Origin: Methylophaga sp. OBS1 | GTDB taxonomy: Bacteria > Pseudomonadota > Gammaproteobacteria > Nitrosococcales > Methylophagaceae | Assembly: GCF_026319365.1 (NCBI RefSeq) | Contig: NZ_JAPDMS010000003.1 | Span: forward strand, 366,569-430,568 | Length of the DNA: 64,000 nucleotides | Reading direction: 5' to 3' | In this document: one piece after another, positions 17,458-26,749 of the stretch | Layout: each line of letters starts with the position of its first letter | Position numbering within the stretch: the first letter of the stretch is position 1 | Notes under the pieces: generated by a model | What the model saw: the letters and a program-made list of their open reading frames with translations, nothing else | Told to the model about the DNA's origin: nothing | The model's database searches: none | Program-made: the position numbers and the translations under genes

Positions 17458-19154
17458 TATGTCAACTCCTCAGGGAAATACTTAATCACGCAGCGCAAAG
17501 GATTGGGGGCTGCCTGGCCGAGACCACAGATGGAGGCATCCACCATCACCTGTGATAACTCTTCCAGTAAGTTTTTATCCCACTGTTTCTCTTTCATCAG
17601 GGTCACAGCCTTGGCTGTGCCGACGCGGCAGGGCGTACACTGACCGCAGGACTCGTCTTCAAAGAATTTCATCGCATTGACCGCCAGATCACGTGCCTTA
17701 TCCTTATCGGAAAAGACCACGACTGCCGCGGAACCGATAAAACAGCCATATTCATTCAGCGTATCGAAATCGAGCGGAATATCCCCCATTGAGGCGGGTA
17801 GAATGCCACCCGAGGCCCCACCCGGGAAATAACCGTAAAATTCGTGGCCTTCTTGCATGCCGCCGCAGTATTCATCAATCAGCTCACGCATGGTGATACC
17901 GGCCGGCGCCAGATGCACACCGGGCTTGTTTATACGGCCACTGACCGAGAACGAGCGCAAGCCCTTACGACCATGGCGACCGTGATCAGTCAGACATTGA
18001 GGACCTTTTTCCAGAATATCGCGGACCCAATACAGCGACTCCATGTTGTGTTCCAGCGTCGGTCGCCCGAACAGCCCTACCTGTGCCACATATGGCGGAC
18101 GCAGACGTGGCATGCCACGCTTACCTTCAATCGACTCAATCATGGCCGATTCTTCACCGCAGATATAGGCGCCGGCACCGCGACGCAGATAGAGCTTGGG
18201 CATATTGGCGACCGGTGGGTTGGCCTCCAGTTTGGCAATCTCGACTTCCATCATCTCGCGAATCGCCGCATATTCGTCACGCAGATAGATGTAGATTTCA
18301 TCAATACCCACTGCCCAGGCGGCAATCAGGCTGCCTTCAAGGAAGCAATGCGGATCACGATCCAGGAAGTACTTATCTTTGAAAGTGCCAGGCTCGCCTT
18401 CATCAATATTGACGGCCATCAGTTTGGGTGCCGGTTGGTCGCGGACAATTCGCCATTTACGGCCGACCGGGAAACCCGCGCCGCCAAGACCACGCAAACC
18501 GGAGTCATCCATGGTGTCGAGCACTTTCTCGACATCATATTGACCTTCCATACAGAGTCGGTAGGTGTTGTAACCGCCCTGCTCCACATACTGTTCAAAA
18601 CGAATCGGCTCAATGGCTTCCGGTTGGGTCTGTTTGTTTTCAACCAGCTCAGAGACACGGGCAGTATCAGCATTTTCTACCGGATGCATGCCGACGACCG
18701 CGACCGGCGCTTTATCACAGCGGCCGATACAGGGAACGCGCTGCACCCGAACATCACTGCCAAGCCCCTGTTCCAGCGAATCAATCAGCGCATTGGCGCC
18801 CAGCATTTCACAGGTCATTGAGTCACAGACACGCACGGTCAATGCCGGCGGTGGGGTCTGGTCTTCTTTAATGACATCGAAATGATGGTAGAAGGTGGCA
18901 ACTTCGTAGACTTCAGCCCGGGATAGCTTCATTTCATAAGCCAGCGCCACCAGATGAGGGGCTGAAATATACCTGTAGTGATCCTGAATTTTATGCAGAT
19001 GCTCAATAAGCAGATCTTTACGGCGAGGTTCATCTCCCAGTAATGCCTGGACTTCAGCCAGGGCTTTGGGATCCACCTGTCTCCCCTTGTTGACCGCCCG
19101 CGGCAATTTAAGCTCTTTGCCCAGCTTTTGAGCACTGATTTGCTGCCCACTCAT
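17457..19154 (-). CDS. fdh1B: NAD-dependent formate dehydrogenase, beta subunit (NuoE-NuoF fusion)
   Basis: A 565-residue diaphorase subunit that passes electrons to NAD+. The N-terminal half is NuoE-like with a thioredoxin-like [2Fe-2S] site (CDSMTCEMLG and CIGRCDKAP). The second half is NuoF-like, with the NADH site GLRGLGGAGFPVGRKW, the FMN site GAGAYICGEESAMIESIEG and a C-terminal [4Fe-4S] site CGQCTPCRVGT. In Cupriavidus these are separate FdsG and FdsB; the fusion is as in methylotroph FDH1. There is no separate FdsC or FdsD gene beside it. Confidence 0.95.
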   Translation of the reverse strand: MSGQQISAQKLGKELKLPRAVNKGRQVDPKALAEVQALLGDEPRRKDLLIEHLHKIQDHYRYISAPHLVALAYEMKLSRAEVYEVATFYHHFDVIKEDQTPPPALTVRVCDSMTCEMLGANALIDSLEQGLGSDVRVQRVPCIGRCDKAPVAVVGMHPVENADTARVSELVENKQTQPEAIEPIRFEQYVEQGGYNTYRLCMEGQYDVEKVLDTMDDSGLRGLGGAGFPVGRKWRIVRDQPAPKLMAVNIDEGEPGTFKDKYFLDRDPHCFLEGSLIAAWAVGIDEIYIYLRDEYAAIREMMEVEIAKLEANPPVANMPKLYLRRGAGAYICGEESAMIESIEGKRGMPRLRPPYVAQVGLFGRPTLEHNMESLYWVRDILEKGPQCLTDHGRHGRKGLRSFSVSGRINKPGVHLAPAGITMRELIDEYCGGMQEGHEFYGYFPGGASGGILPASMGDIPLDFDTLNEYGCFIGSAAVVVFSDKDKARDLAVNAMKFFEDESCGQCTPCRVGTAKAVTLMKEKQWDKNLLEELSQVMVDASICGLGQAAPNPLRCVIKYFPEELT

Positions 19155-19522
19155 GAAAAAGGCCTCTCTCTAATCTTCTATGCCATCTTTGGCTATTGTG
19201 GTTATGTATCAGACAAAAATTAGCACGGCTAAGTTTTGCTGTGAAGCAGCACTCGCCGGGATAACTGCCTGTAAAACAGACATTTGCCATGTTTTGGTGC
19301 AGATCCCGGTCAATTCCGCTGTTAGCGTCAATGAATCGACCGGCTTCACGCCTGTTTTCAACCTCAGCATAAACTTAGGGGAGTTTGTAAGTCATTGAAA
19401 TGACTAAAAAGTGGTAGTTGAGTCAGAAAGCAGGCAAAAAATTGATTTATTTACAGAAATAATTTGCTCAAAAAAGCATAACTGGTTACTGACAACCAAA
19501 AATTATGCATACTTGCGCAAAA
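19155..19522. promoter_or_regulatory. Intergenic region upstream of fdh1B with a palindrome
   Basis: A 368-base non-coding gap between fdh1B and the 3' end of fdoI. It should hold the fdh1BA promoter. The clearest structure is GTCATT-GA-AATGAC at 19391-19404, a perfect 6+6 inverted repeat about 240 bases upstream of the fdh1B start. AT-rich sequence follows at 19430-19510. I saw no convincing sigma-54 site and no terminator for fdoI. Confidence 0.5.
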
Positions 19523-20545
19523 TCAGTCCGTTTTACTGCGCGATTGACCCGCTTGCTGGTCTCGCATCTCCTGCAGCCAGAGATCATGATGCTGTTCCGC
19601 CCAGGCTACATCCACCTGCCCGGTAGTCATGCCTTCCAGCGCACCTTCGGTGCCGATAGTACCAATATAGATATGACCGAATGAGAAGGCGATCAGCATC
19701 AGGGCCGTAGACAGATGGATGACATGGGCCAGTTGAATAACTTCACGTTCCTGACCAAAGTTGGGAAAATCCAGTACCAGCCCGGAAAAACACAAGGCCA
19801 CACCGGCAGTCGCCAGTGCCCAGTACCAGACCTTTTCACCACCATTCATACGACCGGCAGACGGGTGATTGTCCCCCACCATACCGCCAAAAGCCTTGAA
19901 CCATTCCAAATCGACTTTATTAAAAAAGTTATGCCTGAAGAACTTAATCAGAATCCCAAACAGGGCAATCATGAACACCGGGCCCAGCGTGTTATGCATG
20001 AACTTGGCCACAGTGGCATAAGCAGAGAAACCGGGATAACCCAGTAAAGGAATTAACACTGCTCGGCCATACAAAAGGCTTAAACCTGTGATGGTCAGCA
20101 GGATAAACAGGACTGCTGTCGTCCAGTGCAGTCGTCGTTCGTTCAGGGTCCAGCGTTCAACGGTTTCACCGGTGCGGGGATGGGTCAGTTTCACCTGACC
20201 GCGCATCGTATAAAAAGCCAGAATCGCGACTAATACAAAGCCCAGAAACCAGCTGCCATAGGTTGCCATCGGTCCGTTACGCACCTGACGCCAACTTTCG
20301 CCCGAGCCCTGAATCAGTTCATTGGCCTCCTGGCCGGTGACCGCGGTGTAACCTTCATTGCCGCGTCGTACCTGACGCCAGGTATCAGCGCGGGGATTGG
20401 TAGGCTCAGCTGATTGCTGCTGTGACTCATTGAAACCGGTCACCAGGTAACCGCTCATCGGCAGAACAACAATGGCGAGCAGAATAATAATTCCACTCCA
20501 GAGCATCATTTTCTTGCGTTTATTCAGCGAGTCTGCCACTGCCAT
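19523..20545 (-). CDS. fdoI: Formate dehydrogenase gamma subunit, cytochrome b556
   Basis: A 340-residue inner-membrane b-type cytochrome that passes electrons from the iron-sulfur subunit to quinone. The start at 20545 follows GGAGGCGAC, a strong ribosome site; an ATG at 20614 overlaps the upstream lipoprotein gene and is rejected. There are five or six hydrophobic segments. Haem-ligand histidines are expected in NERRLHWTTA, KFMHNTLGP and HVIHLSTA/FSFGHIY. The N-terminal 90 residues between the first two helices form a periplasmic loop longer than in FdoI. It is the last gene of the operon. Confidence 0.92.
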   Translation of the reverse strand: MAVADSLNKRKKMMLWSGIIILLAIVVLPMSGYLVTGFNESQQQSAEPTNPRADTWRQVRRGNEGYTAVTGQEANELIQGSGESWRQVRNGPMATYGSWFLGFVLVAILAFYTMRGQVKLTHPRTGETVERWTLNERRLHWTTAVLFILLTITGLSLLYGRAVLIPLLGYPGFSAYATVAKFMHNTLGPVFMIALFGILIKFFRHNFFNKVDLEWFKAFGGMVGDNHPSAGRMNGGEKVWYWALATAGVALCFSGLVLDFPNFGQEREVIQLAHVIHLSTALMLIAFSFGHIYIGTIGTEGALEGMTTGQVDVAWAEQHHDLWLQEMRDQQAGQSRSKTD

Positions 20546-20555
20546 GTCGCCTCCG

Positions 20556-20735
20556 CTAGCGATCGGTCTGCACTTGTTGGAAACGGGTTGAAAGAATATC
20601 TTCCCGCTCTTCATAGGATTTCACATGACTATCCGGTTTGCCCTTGTAAACGCCGGGTTCATGGATAGTGACATCAGTGTCCTCATAACAGGCACTGAGT
20701 ACAGACAGGGCAATAATTGGCAGAAGATATTTCAT
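20556..20735 (-). CDS. Small lipoprotein inside the formate dehydrogenase operon
   Basis: A 59-residue frame from ATG 20733-20735 to TAG 20556-20558. The N-terminus MKYLLPIIALSVLSAC is a complete lipoprotein signal with the lipid-carrying Cys16. The mature part is only 44 residues, hydrophilic and charged, with EPGVYKGKPD and a C-terminal RFQQVQTDR. Its ATG overlaps the TGA of the beta-subunit gene (ATGA), so translation is coupled, and it is followed 10 bases later by fdoI. Its position suggests a role in assembly or anchoring of the periplasmic enzyme. The function is unknown. Confidence 0.85.
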   Translation of the reverse strand: MKYLLPIIALSVLSACYEDTDVTIHEPGVYKGKPDSHVKSYEEREDILSTRFQQVQTDR

Positions 20736-21325
20736 AGCTGTTCTTTATAGGCGGTATCCCAGCCCCAGTTATCCGGACGGCCACCGCGGCGAACCACGCG
20801 GTTGCGGAACAGGTCGGCAACGATATCCCCGTCACCGGCCAGCAGGGCTTTGGTTGAACACATTTCGGCGCAGAGTGGCAGTTTGCCCTCAGCAAGCCGG
20901 TTGCGACCGTATTTGTCGAGTTCCGCCTGGGAGTTGTCTTCTTCCGGGCCGCCGGCACAGAAAGTACATTTATCCATTTTGCCACGGGCACCGAAAGCGC
21001 CTTCCTGCGGATATTGCGGTGCGCCGAACGGGCAGGCGTAGAAACAGTAACCGCAGCCGATGCAGATATCCTTGTCATGCAACACGACCCCTTCCGGCGT
21101 GGTGTAGAAGCAATCTACCGGGCAAACCGCCTGACAGGGGGCATCACTGCAGTGCATGCAGGCCACGGAAATCGACTTTTCGTCACCATGATGACCATCA
21201 TCGATAGTCACCACCCGGCGCCGGTTGATACCCCAGGGCACCTCATGCTCGTTTTTACAGGCCGTGACACAGGCGTTGCATTCGATACAACGTTCGGCAT
21301 CACATAAAAACTTCATTCGAGCCAT
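20732..21325 (-). CDS. fdoH: Formate dehydrogenase iron-sulfur beta subunit
   Basis: A 197-residue electron-transfer subunit with four [4Fe-4S] motifs: CIECNACVTACKNEH near 14-28, CMHCSDAPCQAVCPVDC near 56-72, CIGCGYCFYACPFG near 90-103 and CTFCAGG...CAEMC. It relays electrons from the catalytic subunit to the cytochrome. It is shorter than E. coli FdoH (about 300 residues) and lacks the C-terminal membrane helix, as in the FDH3-type enzymes. It starts 17 bases after the catalytic subunit gene. Confidence 0.94.
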   Translation of the reverse strand: MARMKFLCDAERCIECNACVTACKNEHEVPWGINRRRVVTIDDGHHGDEKSISVACMHCSDAPCQAVCPVDCFYTTPEGVVLHDKDICIGCGYCFYACPFGAPQYPQEGAFGARGKMDKCTFCAGGPEEDNSQAELDKYGRNRLAEGKLPLCAEMCSTKALLAGDGDIVADLFRNRVVRRGGRPDNWGWDTAYKEQL

Positions 21326-21342
21326 GATTTGACCTCTTTAAA

Positions 21343-24246
21343 TTAAGCTGCTCTGACCCGACACAGCGAGACTTTCGTTTCCTGCATCATGGTCACGGAA
21401 TCGTAGCCGTAGGTGAAAACGACATTACAGGACTCACCCAGAATGTGCGGATCCGTTCCTTCAGGATATTTGTCCCGCAAGTCTTCCCCCTGGTAATGAC
21501 CACCGAAATGGAATGGCATAAACACGGTACCTCGCTCAACCCGCTCGGTAACAAAAGCCATCACTTTGATTGAGCCTCCTTCAGGACCATCGACCCAGAC
21601 ACTATCGCCGTGCTTAACATCAGCATTATTGGCATCGGCCGGATGAATCTCGATAAACATGTCCTGCTGCAATTCAGCCAGCCAGGGGTTGGAACGGGTT
21701 TCATCACCGCCGCCTTCGTACTCCACCAGTCGGCCACTGGTCATAATCAGCGGAAATTCCTGGCTGAAGTCCTTGGCCTGCACGGAACCATAGCGTGTCG
21801 GCAGACGATAAAAACTGCGGCGATCTTCATAGGTGGGATATTTCTCTACCAGGTCACGGCGGTTGGTATACAAAGGCTCACGATGAATCGGTACCGGATC
21901 CGGGAACTGCCAGACAATGGCTCTGGCCTTGGCATTACCGTATGGTGCGCAACCATGGTTGATAACGACCCGCTGGATACCGCCGGACAGGTCGGTCTTC
22001 CAGTTTTTGCCTTCGGCTTCTTTCTGCTCTTCCGCCGTCAGTTCATTCCACCAGCCCAGCTCCTTCAGCATATCGGCGGTGAACTCCGGATAGCCGTCTT
22101 TGATATCAGACCCTTCAGTGAAGGAATCTTCGGCCAAGAGATTAACCCCATCGCGTTCAATACCGAAACGGGCGCGGAATGGCAGGCCGCCGTCTTTGAC
22201 CGGCACCGAGGTGTCGTAAAGAATCGGGCTGCCCGGATGTTTCATGTCACCGGTACCCCAGCATGGCCACGGCAAACCATAATATTCACCGTCACAGGGG
22301 CCCCCCTGGGCTCTCAGCGTGGTCTTATCAAAGGTGTGCAGATTTTCAAGCTGCCGTTTCATCCGCTCCGGTGTCTGACCGGTGTAACCCACCGTCCACA
22401 TACCACGGTTATATTCGCGGGTGATGTCTTCAATCAATGGCTCTTCACCATTGACCTGAATATGTTTGCAAAGCGCTTCGGCAAAACCGAATTTCTTGGC
22501 AAACTTGTACATGATGGTGTGATCAGGCAAAGACTCGAACAGCGGGTCGATGATTTGCTCACGCCACTGAACCGAGCGGTTGGATGAGGTCACAGAGCCA
22601 TAGGTTTCAAACTGTGTCGCCGCCGGCAGCAGATATACCCCGTCGGTGCGGTCGTTCATCACCGCGGAAACCGTGGGATAAGGGTCGATGATGACCAGCA
22701 TATCCAGTTTTTCCATCGCCGCTTTCATTTCCGGACCGCGGGTCTGGCTATTGGGCGCATGGCCCCACAGGACCATGGCACGGATGATTTCGTTCTGGGC
22801 GATATTTTCCTTGTCTTCCAGAACACCATCTATCCAGCGGGAAACCGGAATACCATTGGTGTACATCGGTGATTTGCCCGCTTCGGTGGGACCGTCTTCG
22901 CCCAAGCCGGCTTCCGGCTCATAGACTTTCTGGTCAAAACGGTTTTTCAGCCATTCGTAATCGACATCCCAGACCCGGGCCCAGTGCTTCCAGGCACCTT
23001 CTGTCAGGCCGTAATAACCGGGCAGGCTGTGAGACAACACACCAAAGTCGGTCGCACCCTGCACATTGTCATGACCGCGGAAGATATTGGTACCGCCGCC
23101 GGAGACGCCCATATTGCCCAGCGCCAACTGGAAAATGCAGTAAGCACGGGTGTTGTTGTTACCAATCGTGTGCTGGGTACCGCCCATGCACCAGACAAAG
23201 GTGCCGGGACGATGATCGGCCATGGTTTTGGCGGCCTGATAGACTTCCGCTTCTTTGGCACCGGTGACCCTTTCGACCTCAGCCGGTGTCCATTTGGCGA
23301 CTTCTTTACGGATTTCATCCATGCCATAAACCCGCTGACGAATGAATTCCTTGTCTTCCCAGCCGTTTTCAAAAATATGCCAGAGCATGCCCCAGACAAA
23401 TGGCACGTCGGTACCTGGGCGGATGCGGATAAACTGATCCGCATGGGCTGCGGTGCGCGTCATCCGCGGATCCACCACGATCAGTGGCGCGCCGCGTTCT
23501 TTACCACGGAAAATATGCTGCAGGGAGACCGGATGTGCCTCGGCCGGGTTGGCGCCGATGATGAAAATCGCTTTGGCGTTGTGAATATCGTTGTAGGAAT
23601 TGGTCATCGCCCCGTAGCCCCAGGTATTGGCTACGCCGGCTACGGTAGTGGAATGACAGATCCGCGCCTGATGGTCGACGTTATTGGTGCCCCACAGTGC
23701 GGCAAATTTACGGAACAGATAAGACTGCTCATTGGAATACTTGGCACTACCCAGCCAGTAAACCGAATCCGGGCCTGACTGTTCGCGGATTGATAGCATG
23801 CGGTCACCGACTTCCTCGATGGCCTGCTCCCAGCTAATCCGCTGCCATTTGCCGTTGACCTTTTTCAGTGGATATTTGAGCCGCTTGTCGCCATGGCCAT
23901 GCTCACGCACCGAAGCCCCCTTGGCACAATGGGAACCGAGGTTGAAAGGGTGCTCGAAGCTGGGCTCCTGACCGGTCCAGACTCCATTTTGCACCTCTGC
24001 AACCACACCACAACCAACACTACAGTGAGTACAGACACTGCGTTTGGTGGTGATTTCGCCATCATCGTAGCTGATGCGTTGCTCACCAGCGGCTTCGGCT
24101 TTCTGCATCATCGCCGGCGGCAGTACAGACAGGAAAGCGGCCCCCCCTGCGGCGATGCCGGAACCTTTCAGAAAGGCACGGCGATTGACACCATTGGATT
24201 TGTGGCTGGAAACGGCGGCTCGTTTGGTCAGTTTCATGGCTGGCAC
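21343..24246 (-). CDS. fdoG: Periplasmic formate dehydrogenase catalytic subunit (FDH3/FdoG type)
   Basis: A 967-residue Mo/W-bis-MGD enzyme exported by Tat: NRRAFLKGSGIAAGGAAFL is the twin-arginine signal (about 21-39). The [4Fe-4S] motif is CTHCSVGCGVVAE. The active-site metal ligand is Cys in NVDHQARICHSTTV, so no selenocysteine is needed. The catalytic His-Arg region and the C-terminal molybdopterin dinucleotide-binding domain (LIMTSGRLVEYEGGGDETRSNP) are complete. It is one continuous chain, unlike E. coli FdoG with its in-frame UGA. It forms a complex with the beta and gamma subunits, oxidising formate in the periplasm and reducing quinone. Confidence 0.95.
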   Translation of the reverse strand: MPAMKLTKRAAVSSHKSNGVNRRAFLKGSGIAAGGAAFLSVLPPAMMQKAEAAGEQRISYDDGEITTKRSVCTHCSVGCGVVAEVQNGVWTGQEPSFEHPFNLGSHCAKGASVREHGHGDKRLKYPLKKVNGKWQRISWEQAIEEVGDRMLSIREQSGPDSVYWLGSAKYSNEQSYLFRKFAALWGTNNVDHQARICHSTTVAGVANTWGYGAMTNSYNDIHNAKAIFIIGANPAEAHPVSLQHIFRGKERGAPLIVVDPRMTRTAAHADQFIRIRPGTDVPFVWGMLWHIFENGWEDKEFIRQRVYGMDEIRKEVAKWTPAEVERVTGAKEAEVYQAAKTMADHRPGTFVWCMGGTQHTIGNNNTRAYCIFQLALGNMGVSGGGTNIFRGHDNVQGATDFGVLSHSLPGYYGLTEGAWKHWARVWDVDYEWLKNRFDQKVYEPEAGLGEDGPTEAGKSPMYTNGIPVSRWIDGVLEDKENIAQNEIIRAMVLWGHAPNSQTRGPEMKAAMEKLDMLVIIDPYPTVSAVMNDRTDGVYLLPAATQFETYGSVTSSNRSVQWREQIIDPLFESLPDHTIMYKFAKKFGFAEALCKHIQVNGEEPLIEDITREYNRGMWTVGYTGQTPERMKRQLENLHTFDKTTLRAQGGPCDGEYYGLPWPCWGTGDMKHPGSPILYDTSVPVKDGGLPFRARFGIERDGVNLLAEDSFTEGSDIKDGYPEFTADMLKELGWWNELTAEEQKEAEGKNWKTDLSGGIQRVVINHGCAPYGNAKARAIVWQFPDPVPIHREPLYTNRRDLVEKYPTYEDRRSFYRLPTRYGSVQAKDFSQEFPLIMTSGRLVEYEGGGDETRSNPWLAELQQDMFIEIHPADANNADVKHGDSVWVDGPEGGSIKVMAFVTERVERGTVFMPFHFGGHYQGEDLRDKYPEGTDPHILGESCNVVFTYGYDSVTMMQETKVSLCRVRAA

Positions 24247-24253
24247 TCAGGGC

Positions 24254-24466
24254 TTAGAAATCGGCAAGGCGGTAGTAAGTCTCAACATGCTCGGTGTGTT
24301 GATAGCCTTTCTGACTAGGTGAGGATTTTGTTTCTGCCTGCGGCGCTGGCTTGGTCGGCTCGGCCTGAGCCATACCTGAAGACACAGCCAAAGCGGCACC
24401 GCCACCGACTGCCGAAGTCAGCTTAACCAGAAAGTCCCTGCGTGAGCGACTGTCTTGCGTACTCAT
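24254..24466 (-). CDS. Formate-dehydrogenase-region Tat-signal small protein
   Basis: A 70-residue protein starting at ATG 24464-24466 after a CGGAGGCG ribosome site. Its N-terminus SRSRRDFLVKLTSAVGGGAA is a twin-arginine signal. The remaining mature piece is about 40 residues ending HVETYYRLADF. Proteins of this form, called formate dehydrogenase region TAT target, are a known family next to FDH genes. It sits 7 bases upstream of the catalytic subunit gene. Its role, perhaps in export or assembly, has not been established to my knowledge. Confidence 0.88.
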   Translation of the reverse strand: MSTQDSRSRRDFLVKLTSAVGGGAALAVSSGMAQAEPTKPAPQAETKSSPSQKGYQHTEHVETYYRLADF

Positions 24467-24618
24467 AACGCCTCCGAAAAACCGAGTGCCAAGGTGTCTC
24501 CTCAGCAAGATTGCTTGCAAACAATTTTTTTGTTCGCTTTTTATTTATTTTGACTACGAGTATCGCGCAGCTACTGAGCACTATCAAGGGTTTATTGATG
24601 AAATATGTCAATCATTGC

Positions 24619-25182
24619 CTATTTCATCGACTGCGTCTCCGACTGCATAAATACTTTGCCGAAGTGTGCAAGGTGGCGATAGAAAACTGCGCTGTCTGCC
24701 CGCGCCAAATCGTCAAAAAACCGATTAGCCCAGGGGGAAATATGTTTGCTGAAGAATGTAGCAGCATCAACAACCGGCGTTCCTTGCGCAGAGAGAATCA
24801 TGCGCATCACGTCACATTCCGCGGCGATGTGATCTTCCGGCTCTTTTCTGTCCTGCTGCCTTTCCAGTCCCAGCAAAGCCAGATCCTGGCGCAGTTTCGC
24901 CAGCGGTTTTTCATGCAGGAAGCCGGTCTGATAATAGGAACCATAGGGAATCACTTCGCCCTGGGTCAGACCGATAAACAAGTCATCAAATTCCTGCTTT
25001 AGGGCATCGGCTTCGGCAGCGCCAGCAGCCTGTTTGAGCTGTAGCCAGGCCCTGCCCATCTCAGATTCCGGATCGCTAATCTCCACTGCCGCGATGTTTT
25101 CCAGCAGGCTTTGCGCCGGTGGTGCAGCCAGCAGCGTTGCCAGTAAAGCATAATGCTGCGCCCGCCATGCATCCTGTTCCAT
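24619..25182 (-). CDS. TorD/DmsD-family molybdoenzyme chaperone
   Basis: A 187-residue cytosolic chaperone that should bind the Tat signal or apo-form of the formate dehydrogenase before cofactor insertion. Typical motifs are PYGSYYQTGFLHEKPLAKLR (about 77-96) and the EPEDHIAAECDVMR block (about 113-126). It is all-helical by composition. It lies between the ferredoxin gene and the Tat-signal small gene; the 152-base gap downstream could hold an internal promoter. Confidence 0.9.
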   Translation of the reverse strand: MEQDAWRAQHYALLATLLAAPPAQSLLENIAAVEISDPESEMGRAWLQLKQAAGAAEADALKQEFDDLFIGLTQGEVIPYGSYYQTGFLHEKPLAKLRQDLALLGLERQQDRKEPEDHIAAECDVMRMILSAQGTPVVDAATFFSKHISPWANRFFDDLARADSAVFYRHLAHFGKVFMQSETQSMK

Positions 25183-25201
25183 TTCTCAGACCTTTGTCGC
25201 T

Positions 25202-26749
25202 TTAATGTTTAAACATGGATTTGACCCGGCAGTCTTCACACATTTTCAGCCGCTCCAGTGCCTGGCCCTGAAACATCGGATGATCAGCCAGTTTGCCGAT
25301 CATGGTGTCGATCATTTTCTGGGTTGCAAACGGTTTGTTACAACTGATGCAGTTGAATACCGGTTCTTCGTGTAACAGACGTTTCTGCCGTGCCTGGTTT
25401 CTGTCGAAAACATAGCGCGGTGACAAATCGATCGCGTCCTCAGGGCAGGCTGTCTCGCACATGCCGCATTGCACGCAGAGATCCTCAATAAAATGCAGTT
25501 GTGGTTTATCAACGCCGTCTACCACCGCCCCGACCGGGCAGACAGACACGCAGGACATGCACAAGGTGCAGGCCTGTTTATCGACTAGAATTTCACCGAA
25601 GGCAGCATCTGCAGTCAGTGTCATTGTTTCAGGTTTTTCAGGTGCCTGCTCATGCAGATGCGTCAGCGCCATGGTGGTCATCCGGCGTTTGTCGTTAATG
25701 CCGGCAAAACGGGCAGCCTCAATCTCAGTGACCTGCGCCGGCTGTGACAGTGCTGATTGCAGGGTGTCGATATCCCTGCTGTGAAAATACTCAATGCGGC
25801 GATCCGACAAGCCCAGTTGAGCCAGCATGGCATTGCTTTCCTGCATACTGCGCTGCAGTTCCTGCCAGTCATGATCGTCGTGGCTGCCTGCATCCCAGAC
25901 AACAATGCGTGAAACACCATAGGCAAAGGCCGACAGCCAGAACGGCTGACCCAGCGCACCAATTTCTTCAATCGAAAACGGCAAAACATCATCAGCAAAA
26001 GGATAGTCATAGGCTTCCAGTTGCTGCTGTCCCAGATTTTCATCATGAATCAGCAACTGCGGCGGCTGAGATTGATACAAGTGGTATTCCTGCAGCATCT
26101 GCCGCAGACGCTTGACACTGACATCCAGTGTCGGCAAGGCATAGCTGATGGCGCCGGAAGGACATACCACAGTGCAGCTGCCACAGCCCTGACACAGATT
26201 CGGATTCACATTAATCAGGTCACCACCGCTACTGATGGCTTTAGCCGGACAGGCTGCAATACAATTGCTACAGCCTGTAACGCCGCGGCGGCTGTGGGCA
26301 CAGATATCCGGTTTGTAATCAAAAAAACGGGGCTTATCGAATTCGCCCACCAGCTCCGGCAACTGTTGCAATGCTTCAGCCAAAACCTGCGGATCATCGC
26401 CGGGTGCGAAATAGCCGAGGGGGGCCACTTTGCTTTGAATCCCGGGCGATTCGCTGAGATCCAGCACCAGGTCTACGCTCAGCTCATGCTCACCGAAACG
26501 GGCATGAAACGCACCCAGCCAGCCACTCAGCTCGGAAAGCCTCTGCCGGATTACCGTCACCGTTTCACTGTCTTCAATCTGATGCTCATCGGTGGCCGCG
26601 GCATACAGTTCCAGTGGCGACAGACGAGGAATGAGCCGGTTCAGGACAGCCGCCGGGCCAATAAGCAGGCATCGACCACGGGATTCAAAGCTGATCTGTT
26701 CTTCAGGCTCAATGGCTATCTCACCGGCTTCTACCACGGCTTTAAGCAA
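25202..26749 (-). CDS. Multi-[4Fe-4S] ferredoxin-like protein of the formate dehydrogenase cluster
   Basis: A 515-residue protein with four ferredoxin motifs in two pairs: an N-terminal pair near 150-205 (CSNCIAACPAKAI, CQGCGSCTVVCPSGAI) and a C-terminal pair near 400-450 (CTLCMSCVSVCPVGAV, CVQCGMCETACPEDAI). A last pair of cysteine knuckles (CISCNKPFA and CEDCRVKS) resembles a small metal site. No transmembrane segment or Tat signal is evident, so it is probably cytosolic. It overlaps the DUF3306 gene by 8 bases. It is conserved beside this type of FDH; it may supply electrons or support assembly, which is inferred. Confidence 0.85.
   Translation of the reverse strand: MLKAVVEAGEIAIEPEEQISFESRGRCLLIGPAAVLNRLIPRLSPLELYAAATDEHQIEDSETVTVIRQRLSELSGWLGAFHARFGEHELSVDLVLDLSESPGIQSKVAPLGYFAPGDDPQVLAEALQQLPELVGEFDKPRFFDYKPDICAHSRRGVTGCSNCIAACPAKAISSGGDLINVNPNLCQGCGSCTVVCPSGAISYALPTLDVSVKRLRQMLQEYHLYQSQPPQLLIHDENLGQQQLEAYDYPFADDVLPFSIEEIGALGQPFWLSAFAYGVSRIVVWDAGSHDDHDWQELQRSMQESNAMLAQLGLSDRRIEYFHSRDIDTLQSALSQPAQVTEIEAARFAGINDKRRMTTMALTHLHEQAPEKPETMTLTADAAFGEILVDKQACTLCMSCVSVCPVGAVVDGVDKPQLHFIEDLCVQCGMCETACPEDAIDLSPRYVFDRNQARQKRLLHEEPVFNCISCNKPFATQKMIDTMIGKLADHPMFQGQALERLKMCEDCRVKSMFKH

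Noticed and set aside
17844..18821. A 325-residue plus-strand open frame
   Set aside because: Antisense to the NuoE-NuoF fusion subunit; no family likeness.
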